Assembly: GCA_902806565.1 (NCBI GenBank)
Contig: CADCXA010000004.1
Location: 1-64,000 of the forward strand
DNA from: Hypoxylon rubiginosum
Taxonomy: Eukaryota; Ascomycota; Sordariomycetes; Xylariales; Hypoxylaceae
Direction: 5' to 3'
DNA length: 64,000 nt
The translations under genes and the position numbers were made by a program. Shown piece by piece: positions 50,254 through 60,450 of the stretch. How positions within the stretch are numbered: the stretch's first letter is position 1; each line of letters begins with the position of its first letter. The notes beneath the pieces were generated by a model. The model saw only the letters and a program-made list of their open reading frames with translations, was not told the origin of the DNA and searched no databases.

Positions 50254-51548
50254 TCATCTCGGGGCAAGACTTACTTGTGGAGCAGCAACCCAGTCGAAGG
50301 TACCAAATCGTCTAGTCAACCAGACGTCAGCTGGATGTGTGGCACCTCCTGGGCCCCCTAGCATTGTCTGTGGATATCCAAAATCAAACGGAACGGCCCT
50401 CTCGATATCTTTGATATTTTGCTCGCTGAGCTCAAGACCTAGTGCTTCGATGCTTGCTTTCAGGTGCTCGATCTTGCGCCCGCCCACGACTGGAAAAATG
50501 TAAGGCCCCTTCGTCCTGGCCCAAGCGAGAGCGACGCTCGTGATACTGGTGTTCTTGGCAATCGCAACTTTCTCCAGCGCATCTGCCATAACGGTCTTCT
50601 GCGGCTTATCCGTAAAGGCAATGTGTCGCCCCTCTCTCTTTAGCCCGGCCTGCTGCTCGACGGAGCGCTGAGCCGATGTCCTGAAAGAGCCCGATCCGAG
50701 CACCCCATAGGGGATGAGAGCCATGCCCTGGTGGTTGCACATGGGGAGTATCTCGCGCTCTACGTCTCTCTCCGCAACGGACCATTGGCCTTGGTATACT
50801 GAGAATACAGTGAGACCTTTTTGGCGGGCGTACTCGTTAGCTATGGAGACTACCCATGCCGGAGTATTCGATATTCCGAGGTATAACACTTTGCCCGATG
50901 TTACAAGGCCGTGAAGGGCGTGCATGAGCTCCGGGATGCTCGTCGTAAAATCCCATGTGTGTACGTAGAACTGACGGTAAAGGGTATGATTAGCGGCTTG
51001 GGTCAAGCGCCCCATTGCCAGATTGACCTGATAACTGCAGAAGACTCACCAAATCGACATAGGTTGTCTGAAGCCTCTGAAGACTAGACTCAAAGGCTGC
51101 GCGCATACTTTTCTTGTTATTGCCGCCAAAGTTGGACTGGATCTTAGCTTCCGGGTTTGCTAGCTGCCACGCAGAAGTGTACTTGGTAGTGAGAACGATT
51201 TCTTCGCGGTTGTCCCTTTCCTTCATCCACTCCCCAATAATCGTCTCCGACTCCCCGTTTTGATATACATTTGCACTAACAGTTGGAGCTATAGTAAGCA
51301 TCATACAACGATGTGTGGGATTGTGGAACGTACGTGTCAATGAAATTTCCCCCGTTTTCGTAGAAGAAGTCGAGGAGCTCGAAAGAAGCCCCTTTATCAC
51401 AGGGGCCCATCAACTCCTCGAGCTGCGTGCCGAACCCCATAGTACCGAGGCATAGAGGACTGACTTTCACCGCAGCACTTGGAGCCAGCTGTCGGTGATA
51501 GCCGAGCAAGCTCTTCGGCTTCGGGGCGACGAACATGATGTTAGCCAT
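50254..51548 (-). CDS. Aldo/keto reductase, norsolorinic-reductase-like
   Basis: Three minus-strand exons, 51,548-51,334, 51,275-51,050 and 50,970-50,254, give 385 residues, the usual size of fungal aryl-alcohol dehydrogenase/norsolorinic acid reductase-like AKRs. The catalytic tetrad is complete: Asp71 (FIDT), Tyr76 (ANVYQNGESE), Lys103 (TTKYTS) and His151 (YVHTWDF). These enzymes use NADPH to reduce aldehydes or ketones and often tailor polyketides. Introns of 58 and 79 bp have GTACGT...TTAG and GTGAGT...TCAG ends. It is on the same strand as, and 430 bp downstream of, a Zn2Cys6 regulator, close to a polyketide synthase remnant. The frame is intact. The exact substrate cannot be told. Confidence 0.9.
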
Positions 51549-51981
51549 ATTAGGCAATGAGGATCGGAGTCTCAAGAGGAAACTATGACTCGTAGTTATT
51601 GCAAGAAACTGTTATGTCCAAGTGTCACAGCCTAGGATATACTATTTCTTTTGACCTCAAACATCTTTATACTCGTCGTAACTTGATAAATATTTACGCT
51701 AACCGCTCTGGTCATACGAGCGTCGTTCTTGAAATTACTGATTTGGCGTACGAGTCCCATTTTGGGAATACGATATGTTATATATACCTACCTAGGTATG
51801 TTAGGTATGTAAGCTTGTCCAGTTAAGAATTTTGTTCCTTGTACCGAATGCATGTCAGCGGCATGATGATGCGTCAAGGTATGGTGGTAAACGAATGCTA
51901 CGGGGCTCGTGGAGAACTACATTAAGATGGCAACTTGGACAAATCAAAGGACATGTTTCGCCAACAGGCAAATACTACTCA
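51549..51981. other. Intergenic, AKR promoter and regulator 3' end
   Basis: No gene seen. A TATATACCTACCTAGGTATG stretch (51,781-51,800) lies about 240 bp upstream of the AKR start. Confidence 0.5.
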
Positions 51982-53552
51982 CTAAGCTAACTTCGAGCTA
52001 CTGGAGTTTATGAGCCGGTTTCCAACTTCCCAGTTGCCATCGCGGTCCTTGTTGAAACCAAAGTACTCTGTTATCTTGGATACGTTCTGCTCCCACTGGC
52101 CCGGCTTCTCTCGAGTCAGATGAGCCAAGATAGACTCGCACATAACTTTTGACCGATAATGTGCCCACCAAACCGTGTCCGACAAGACAAACAAGCTGCT
52201 AGCATAGAAACTAAGCATGGTGATCATTGCCCAGGGGTCCTTCTCCCCGACCTCATCTTGGAAGGGCCGTATGGCTTTCGAAGGCCACATGAGCGAATAT
52301 GCCAAGATAGACGGCATGATATGGGAGATGTCTCGCCCTCGCGTGACAGCGTCGACGGCGCGGAAGATTGGCACGAGTCGCTCTCCTGCATTCGCGTTTC
52401 CGCAGCCCTGCAGGCAGTCACCTTCTGGGGCCTTGTAGCTAGCCGACGGGGACTGATGCAGAAAGTTTTCCTCAAAGTTATATGAACATTCCTCTTCCTC
52501 CGACCATGCATAAAATCGCCTCACATAATCCGCCTTCATGTACCCGTGGAAGATCCCCTCCTTTGGTTCTTTCTCGTACGCGGCTAGGATGACGGCCTTC
52601 AGCCCAGCTGCGAACCACAACAATCCGTCGGACTCGATACTAGGCGACGTATCGTTTGGAACGTTAAAAAACGGGACGGACCAGGCGTAATGAAGCAGAA
52701 TAAAACCGCACGCAATTACTACATCAAAGTGTTGCTGTGATATGTTGGTTCCACTCAAGCTCAATCTGAATCCTGACAGGGCGCGATCCAGATGCACAGC
52801 TGCTGCCCTAGTATGCTGGGGAACTTGCGGCTGGAGATGATGTAGATGGGAGGCGCTAATAGTCAAAATAGCACGCATGAGATATTCATGCTATGAGAAA
52901 GTTAGGAGCTGCAGGCGTGTCGAACGGGCCAACAAACCTGGAGGGCAAGGGGTAGGATCTGCTCCTGCCATAGCAGTCGACCAAACAGAAGCGTGCCAGA
53001 CGTAAAATGCTCGAAATGGTACATTAGCTGTAAGCATTCGAGGTCCAATGTCGACGATCCGAGCTCTCGTACGCTGGATGGCTCTCCTGACACGCGTGTA
53101 TAAGTTTGGTTTCGGTGGGAAGCACTGGGCCCAGAAGACTGGTGCCGTTGGTGATAATGATCAGAACATGGTGCAAGTTGTCTTTCCCGAACCGATTCGT
53201 CGAAATCACATTCCAGGCCCCTCGTGGAACACTTACGGCATGTCGGCCGTTGCTCGTCGCACTACACCGCATCAATACATCAGTTGACGCACTCTTCTTG
53301 ACGATCGGATGCACGCTGGGAGCCGGGGAGCAGTTATGAGGCGGATAGAACCAAAACGGTATACGAGGGAGGGACTGTCTAGTACAGGCGAACCTTGACT
53401 TTCCGAGACTTGCAATTCATGCACCCCAGTCGGGATTTAGCGTGGTGCCGTCGTTGGCGAAGTGCTCTACCTCGACTATCCACCCCTGGTCCGTTGGCTG
53501 GCGCATTTGTGGGTGATAACGAGAACATTCCGAAGCCTCCGTTATTAGCCAT
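51982..53552 (-). CDS. Zn2Cys6 transcription factor, Upc2-like type
   Basis: Three minus-strand exons, 53,552-53,394, 53,261-52,938 and 52,890-51,982, give 463 residues in one frame. The binuclear zinc cluster is split by a 132 bp intron: Cys44-x2-Cys47-x6-Cys54-x6-Cys61-x2-Cys64-x6-Cys71, all present, in a HAKSRLGCMNCKSRKVK context. The regulatory half (LDLECLQLMYHFEHFTS, then a helical domain with HYAW) resembles the sterol uptake control (Upc2/Ecm22)-like group that also includes pathway-specific regulators. The gene is divergent from the PKS remnant that starts a few hundred bases away, the arrangement of a cluster regulator. Its target genes are unknown; the AKR downstream is a candidate. 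Confidence 0.88.
53262..53393 (-). other. Intron splitting the zinc cluster
   Basis: GTTCGC donor and GTGTAG acceptor on the minus strand, 132 bp. Its removal places the third cysteine exactly six residues after the second, which fixes both splice sites. Confidence 0.8.
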
Positions 53553-53789
53553 CTTGCTTTGATGCTACCCGTCCCAACTGAGACGATCAAGAATATTTGG
53601 AGAATAGACGTAGTGTGTAACAGATTGGGTGACGCAGTTCGTTAAACCATCCAAACTTGGGTATGTATAGGGGTAGGTACCAATGGTATGCCACGTCTTA
53701 CCAGCAGATAGTTCGTATCGCCTCGTATAACGCTTTAGGAAGTCAAGCTGACCGCCCTCCCTGACCCCTGATCAGCCCCGCAACTGTGC

Positions 53790-56010
53790 TTTCGATTTTT
53801 CATGGCTACACCAGATTTTGGCCCCCTTTACTTTCAGCTGGTCCACCCAGAATCCCCACCTACCTTCATCAACCACACGGTCCTTCTGCCTAGTACGGGC
53901 ATGCTCACCATAGCAGTCGAGGCGATACTGCTCCGAATCATATGAAAATGAATCAGTTTAGTCCCGTTCCAGCATTTGTTCTTGCAGCAGTGACCGATGT
54001 AGCAAATGTTTCAAGACTACTGCCCAGGTTGGTAGATGATGGTGCAGAAAAACGCATAAGTAATAAGAGGACAATCCAACGTTATCTTCAAACCCGAGAT
54101 GAGTGTTTGACATCAATAGACACGAATTATATCCGCGAAGCTCTCAGAGAGGCTGGCGTCGCGTTCAGCCAGACATTTCAACTGCGCAACGAGATCCGGC
54201 GCGACAATACCGATACTTCAATTGCTAGCATTGGGTTCGAGGCTGCTGGGAAAATAAACTGCCTCTTCTTCCATCTAGCAGTCCTAGACGCAACTATCCA
54301 TCTCACGCCAGTGCAGGGTTCGAACAAGCTCAGGGAGACGGGAGAGACAATAGTTCTGCGTGAACTACACGACATGTGGATTTCGGCAACGGCGTGGGCA
54401 AAAACGTTGGCAGTTAACGTAATTACGATAGCAAACAGACCCAAAGATAGCAACGGGGCGCAGGCAACCTCCAGTCTTCTTGACGAAGCGACCTTGACGC
54501 CCCTGTGCGTGATGGGCAGTGTGTCGCTCATACCAGTCGCACGTGTCGGATCAAATAATGAGGGTAGAACGAAGTTGCTCTACGGGATTGAATGATGCTA
54601 ACGCAATTCTCGAGAACAACACAGGGATGGGTTCGTTCTACCCTAGGCTCGAGGCTGCTTCGGATATTGACATTCGAAGAACTTTGGAGCAGCTGCCCAA
54701 AGACGATATTACTGGAGTCCCTGGACATAGGTATGTCAAAACTCATCTCGCGGATGAAAGAACATGTAGCCCATCAGCCAGTTGCTAACCTCCACACGGA
54801 CGGGTCACCCATTGAGGAAATACCCCAGTAGTTAAACGACGAATGGCCAAAATGGAGACTGTACCATGAATCGGGATCCAATATCGTACCAGTCCTTCGC
54901 GGTCCAACCGATCCTCCGGGACTATTATTGAGCTCGGTCTCCTTCGAGACGTTTAAAGTGACATAGTCGGTCGCCTCTGTGACTTCAGGTTGAAGAAATT
55001 TCTACAGCTAGCCTCGCACGAAAACTCAAACATGCGAATCCTAGAAGTGGGAGCTGGAACGGGTGGAAGGGCGCAGGGCGGCCTTTGAAGAGCTTAGTGG
55101 AGCGACAAGTTTGCCGAATACACCTACACTGAGCCAATCACCTCGAATTTTTGAGGCCGCTCAAGGGAGAAGTTTGCTGGTCCCTTCCAGGGTATGATAC
55201 TGTTCATGACGTTCGATATCGAAAGGGACCCTTCGCTAGAAGGTTTCGAAACGGGAAGTTATGACAGGGTCATAGCTGCAAGCGTGCTTCACGCTGCTAG
55301 AGATTTATCTGTAACCCTGGGTAATTTGCGCAAAGTTCTCAAGCCCGGTGGGCACTTTGTTCCCGAGGTACTCGCTCCCTATTCTATATCAGCGAACTTT
55401 GGCTTCGGTGTATTTGAGGGGTGGTAGCTTAGTGCTGAGGACTGGCGGTCGAATGGATCGACAATCACAGAAGAAAAATGATATAGTCGTTGAGGACCAC
55501 GAAAGCGACTTATCTCATCTCTCTGGTATAGTGGTCCTAGGAGCAATAACAGAAACTCCGCAAAGCCTACAATTCATAACGCCAAACGCAGCGCCGTTCA
55601 TGATTCTAGGCAGTCGATGTGACCACCAGACCAGCTTAGGGGAGGGGGGCATTACCACGGGGTATTCGAAGGCACCGAGGATCCGAGAGCAAAAAGACTA
55701 TGTCTCTAGACCAGTTAGAGGGCACTGAGGTAAGTGTAGAGGACGTTGTCATTGTCTTGCTGGAAATGGTTCACCCAACCCTCCAATCTTTTTCAGAACA
55801 CAAGTTCGGGGCTCTTCAGAAATTGGTGAAGATGCGAAACTTGCTCTGGGTCACGGTGACACGATATCTAGGTAGGGACGGAATCATTCTCAGTATCCAC
55901 ATCATCATCTTTCTCCAGGGTTCTTGCGAACTATGCGATCAGAAACCCTCGATCGCCAATTTGTCGTCCTCACCCTCGAGCCAGACCTCCTAGATCTGAC
56001 AACCTGTGCT
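53790..56010 (+). pseudogene. Highly reducing polyketide synthase remnant (DH-MT)
   Basis: Fragments in PKS order on the plus strand: dehydratase N-lobe (FINHTVLLPSTGMLTIAVEA, about 53,870-53,930), dehydratase body (53,942-54,595), the lead-in to the methyltransferase domain (IRRTLEQLPK, then MSKLISRMKEHVAHQ in another frame), SAM motif [10 protein letters not shown] (55,041-55,067), the core YDRVIAASVLHAARDLSVTL...LRKVLKPGG (about 55,260-55,350), and the post-methyltransferase linker (LLEMVHPTLQSFSEHKFGALQ, about 55,755-55,820, then GFLRTMRSETLDRQFVVLTLEPD to about 55,990). Many frameshifts and stops break it, including TAG at 55,425-55,427 where Trp is expected. The KS, AT, ER, KR and ACP parts are absent. 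It cannot make a product. Confidence 0.85.
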
Positions 56011-56460
56011 GGATATGGCTGACATTGTACCCAGGTACCTACCTACCTGCACCAACGTACGGTGAAGCAGAGAAGTAGTAAAGGATAAAGATAGATCTTT
56101 GCGCAAATTGTTCCATTATTATTTTCATTTCTCCTAGTGCTCTGTTGGCATCTATTAGGACGTTCCTAATCTGGGAACTCATCTATAAGGCAGAAATCTA
56201 GAATCTTTTGGACTCATTACCTCCGCAAACTCCAAGGGTCCATAGCCTGGCTCAGGTACGGATAGAGCAATCTAGCCGTGTAGAGAAGCATGAATGCAAC
56301 ATATCCCGCCTACTTGGAAGTTCATCCAAAACTAATGCAAGCAATGTAGGATCGGCGGACTGATTGAGTATGCTCCGTGCCCCTAAACAGGCTAATTCAT
56401 TGACTGCAGTAGATATATACCTGCCTATGATCGACGCATTTTGTATTTTCTGTCAACATC
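56011..56460. other. Intergenic, promoter of the GH79 gene
   Basis: No gene seen. It carries (GG)TACCTACCTACCTG at 56,035-56,049 and an AGATATATACC element near 56,411-56,421, about 45 bp before the GH79 ATG. Confidence 0.5.
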
Positions 56461-58147
56461 ATGGCTTCTCGTCTCGGTCTTTTCGGTCTGTTCCTAGCTG
56501 CGATCCTTGATGTGGTCGCAGCAGTGACGTTCACGGTTCCCCAGCAGGCACACACGGGGACTTATAAATATGCGCCGCTAGATCCAGCGCCAGTTGGCAT
56601 ATCGTAGGTTGCGCAACGCAAAAGAAAAGGAACCTTTAATATTGGACAGCACTTACCAAGTTCACTCCTAGCTTCGAGTTCTTTGCCTTTCCGTCGTACT
56701 TTAGCAATGTCACCGCCACGAATCAATGTCTTTCTAACTGGAAAGATCTGACTGGCGTGTGGCCACCGATACGTATCGGAGGCACTACACAGGATCGAGC
56801 TCAGTATGATTCCGCGACCTCGGCATATGTCGTGTACAGTGTGTCGAACCCAGCCGATGCACCAGCCAGTTTAACCTTCGGCTCCAAGTTCTTGACCCTG
56901 GCGGGAAGTTATGCCGGGAGCGTAGTGGTTGGGCTGAATAGGGGCAAGAATAATATCGTGAACACGATCGCCGCAGCCAAGATCGCCGTATCCGAAGTGA
57001 AGAACTTGCTTGCTATCGAGCTGGGAAACGAACCAGAATGTAGGTGTAGCGGTGCGTATGAATTGGTAGCAGCATCGCTGACCACCTATCTTGCCGCCAG
57101 ATTACTCAAGAAACGGCCAACCCATAGCCGCCGGGAGCTGGTCGCCCGCGATCGATGCGGCGTCGCAGAATAATTGGGGCATATCAGTTGGATCAGCTGT
57201 GAACAAGAAACCAATCATACAGGCCGGCAACTCCAATGACTCGCCTCCAACATGGGTAATTTTCTCTTTACCTCTTTTTGGCATGAGATTCTTATTTGAA
57301 ACTAGGGAGCGGCGGAGTTGATCGCAACAGAGAACGCGACTGTCAAGCAATATGTCCAGACCTATGCCCACCACAATTATCCCGGAGGCAGCGTGACATC
57401 CCTGATGAGCCATAAGGGCATCTCTAGCAACCTACACGTCTTTGATGCGGATGTAGCAGCTGCTTTAAAGGAGGGTAAACCTTACGTCTTCGGAGAGACC
57501 AACTCCGGTATGGTGCTTCCCGAGTACTACGAGATAATTGAGGCGATACTAATTCTGTGGTGATAGTTTCGGGAGGAGGTGCCGCTGGCGTTTCGCCCAC
57601 CTTCGGAGCAGGTCTCTGGACGATGGACTACGTTCTCCGCGCGAGCTACAGCAACATCTCGAGGACGTACTTCCATCACGGGACAGTGGGTAACTGTCAA
57701 TACTGCTTCTGGGGTCGCTACAGCATGGGAGCGCCTTACTACGGCGCGTACGCAGCCACCGCCCTGCTTGCGAAGGCCTCGCACCTCACTGCCCTTGACG
57801 ACGGCACCACGAATTATGCGGCCTACGTCTCGTTTGGCTCAGACGGGAAACCGCTGCGGGCGCTGCTATATAATTCCGATTACTTTAGCGGAAGTGGAAC
57901 TCGGTCCAGTCAATCTTTCGAGCTTCGCGGGTTGACGGGAAGCTCACTCAGAGCGAAAAGACTGACGGCGCAGAGTGCTATGTCTAGGGTTGACCAAGGT
58001 GGTGTCGTATCTTATGGTGGGCAGACGTTTACAGATGGAAGCTGCACTATTGCGGGAACAGAGGCCGTAGAGTCTTTGGCGGTAACTAATGGGCAGACCA
58101 CAGTTACTGTGAAAGCCAGCGAAGCCCTTCTAGTTTACCTCCAATAA
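56461..58147 (+). CDS. GH79 family glycosidase (beta-glucuronidase type)
   Basis: Five exons, 56,461-56,603, 56,672-57,039, 57,101-57,255, 57,306-57,507 and 57,567-58,147, all splicing in frame to give 482 residues. The introns (68, 61, 50 and 59 bp) have clear donors and acceptors. The N-terminal 21 residues are a signal peptide. The TIM-barrel part has FEFFAFP, PPIRIGGTTQDRA, the acid/base motif ELGNEPE (Glu168) and the nucleophile motif FGETNS (Glu286); a beta-domain with AKRLTA and SEALLVYL ends the protein. Fungal GH79 enzymes cut glucuronic acid or related sugars from plant arabinogalactan or similar glycans outside the cell. The model is complete and intact, unlike its PKS neighbour. 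Confidence 0.88.
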
Positions 58148-58433
58148 ATAGACTGTACTATTGCGTATAATCTACGAGTCACTATCTGTAACCTAAGTGG
58201 TAGCGGCGAAGGAATAGAGAAGGAACAATCTCTCTTTCTTTGACCAGTGATAATAGTCAGGGTATTCTTTATACACCTTTTGATTATACACTGGTCAAAA
58301 GATACAATAACTTCGAAGTCAGAATACTTCTATGGGAGTGATCTGTTTGCCCGTGTGCTACTCTAACAGTTGCGATTTGAGGATCCAGGCCCTCGAGATG
58401 CGTATACACCCTGCACCCTTTTCTTGGTGTAGC
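58148..58433. other. 3' region with an inverted repeat
   Basis: The region between the convergent GH79 and DDR48-like genes. It contains TTTGACCAGTGATAAT and ATTATACACTGGTCAAA (about 58,239-58,299), which pair as a ~17 bp-arm hairpin with one unpaired base. It could be a 3' end-forming structure or a miniature element. Confidence 0.55.
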
Positions 58434-58849
58434 TTAGAAGCGTTCTTTGTCTTTGACCGGAATGCCTGTTTTTCCGCGGATGAAGTCGGAGATCTGCTCA
58501 TCCTTAGCTTGTTCGACAGCACTTTCGTTGCTTTGGTCCCCCTGACCAAGAACGTGTTCTTGAACCCAATCTACGCCTGCAAGTGCAATAAAAGTCAGCT
58601 CCGCAGAATGAGGTAGCAGATATATGGTGGGCTTGATGGTAGAACAGGGAGGCATAACCCCACGGGTAACTGACCTTTGTCAAGCGCATCTTCGTTCTTC
58701 TCACTCTCCTTACCGCCCCCGGCCATAGAGTTTAGCTTGCCCATAATACCGCCACCGGACGTCTTCTGCTCGTTGCCCTGCTTCTGTTGTTGCTGCTGCT
58801 TCTCTTGGTCGTCCTTGGAGCCACCAGTGAGTTTGTTGACGAGATCCAT
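58434..58849 (-). CDS. DDR48-like small stress protein
   Basis: Two minus-strand exons, 58,849-58,675 and 58,576-58,434, joined over a 98 bp intron (GTCAGT...TGCAG), give 105 residues. The order MDLVNKLTGG, a Gln-rich stretch, GKLNSMAGGGKESEKNEDALDKGVDW, VQEHVLGQGDQSNESAVEQAKDEQIS and a short basic tail is typical of small fungal proteins often labelled DNA damage-responsive protein 48. No enzymatic function is known; they are hydrophilic and probably disordered, and some are stress-induced. The promoter side carries an A/T-rich T tract before the ATG on the minus strand. Confidence 0.82.
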
Positions 58850-59734
58850 GTTTGATTTTTTTTTTTCAATGCTGTAGGATTTGATATATTGATATGATAA
58901 GTTAGGTCACACCTTGTTCACTAAATAAAAGTGAAGATGGGGGGAGAGTGGAACGAGCTGTTGGGCAAATAGGCCAAGGCAGAACTAATAACGTAGGTGG
59001 AGAATCAAACGTAGACGTAAGTGGCGCGGTGACCAGTGATGTCACCAGTCTGAAACACAAAGAACAAGAATGTTTGTGTTCTTGTCTCGTTTGATCTCTC
59101 ATCGAATTGGCATGGCAGCATGGGCGGTGACCATAGTGTGATGCTATTAATCCATCCATATAACTAGGATGTTGTCTCTTCTATATCGAATCATACGCTG
59201 AGCACTCGATCCTAAAACATGCACGGAACAAGGTTTCGGTACTGTATTTCCCGACGCTTTACTTTAATAGGGCTGGCCTCGATCGATCAGCGTTCCTGAT
59301 CTGCAGCTGACATCTGACTAGCCAGCCTAGCTAAGAATGAACCTCAGCTCAATAATCGGGAAATTTGGATTGAAACACTGTGAGCCTCTGGCATGGATGG
59401 TATGACATCCTTCTCTAAACAGAATATCACGGCGGCGTAGGTCCAGTGAAACCTCGCTCTGTTCTAGCCCACCAATTAGGGAAGGGCGTAGATGATCCAC
59501 GAAATCAAACATTATCGTAACTGTATCCTTTGAAGTATGACGTACTGCCGAGTCTCTAGTCGGAATATACAATCTTAGAAGCTGTAGAGATGAGCGAGAG
59601 ATTCACTGGGGATATATGGCAGGCCAGTCCATCGCGGAGCGCAAGCGGGCTGAGCGAGCCTCCAGGAATACCTTCGGAGTTATAATCCCATAAACAATAA
59701 TGCCGCCCAGTAATGTAGACTTTGCGCAGGACTT
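58850..59734. other. Region without a supported gene
   Basis: Minus-strand frames at 59,327-59,572 and 59,556-59,744 overlap and read partly like protein (FDFVDHLRPSLIGGLEQSEVSLDL), possibly the remnant of one gene split by a frameshift. I recognise no family. The rest shows nothing clear. Confidence 0.3.
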
Positions 59735-60450
59735 CCTTGTGCATCTGGCTTCCTCACCGGGCGTGGGTTGTCAATTACTGATTCGTCAGCATCGGACGTT
59801 GTGGTAAAGATTTCGACCGGGGAATGGATAGCGATTGGCGATTGAGATGACCAGGCTTTCGCTCGAGCAGCTGAGCTAGACGAATATCTCAGTAGGGATG
59901 GCAAAACAGTAGGTCCATTACACAGTCTCCCCATAAGCCTCAAGAACCAGTTCAGCCTTGGGGGCGTCGGTTCGACCATAGCATACGTCGCGTGGGCGGG
60001 AAGAAGACTCGAGGAGGAATCGACGCTCGTTAAACTTCTGTGAAATGCCGGCGCCATATTCTACGTCGAAACCAACTTCCCCAGAACACCAATGACGGGC
60101 GAGACGGTGAAGAACCTCTTCGGCGGGACTATCGATCCTCGAAATCGCAAGCTATCAGCTGTGGGTGGGTCGGGGGGCGAGCCGGCTCTGGTGACTTTCG
60201 GGGGCAGTATTCGACACTCAGCTTCGTACACGGGCTTGTACGCGCTACGGCCATCTCGCAGTAGGGAGTCGTAGCAGTAGTGTACTAACATTTTCTCAGG
60301 ACAGGAGGCGGTGCAATCATGCGCTGGGTCAACGTGCCGATCTCCCGAGGATATTTGGTTGTTTATGAAAAGTCTTGCTGTTCAAGAGGCCTAATAGTAT
60401 GACCCGCAAATCATTTCATTACCGATATGTGAACGCGATGCCTCATCGAA
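59735..60450 (+). pseudogene. Amidase (acetamidase-type) remnant
   Basis: Plus-strand pieces in order match fungal amidases: SGFLTGRGLSITDSS and VVVKISTGEW (about 59,740-59,825); QAFARAAELDEYLSRDGKTVGPLHSLPISLKNQF (about 59,850-59,960, with the Lys of the Ser-Ser-Lys triad region); STIAYVAWAG; AGAIFYVETNFP; a GGSGGEPALV piece in place of the amidase-signature GGSSGGE; TGLYALRPSR; and, after a shortened intron, GQEAVQSCAG and SPEDIWLFMKSLAV (about 60,300-60,385). Breaks include TGA near 59,843, TGA near 60,040, a deletion after GGEPALVTFGG that removes the signature's end, and TAATAG near 60,391. The catalytic signature is incomplete, so it is dead. Downstream parts were not found. Confidence 0.82.

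Noticed and set aside
59680..60057. 125-codon minus-strand ORF
   Set aside because: Antisense to the amidase remnant, which can be followed motif by motif on the plus strand.
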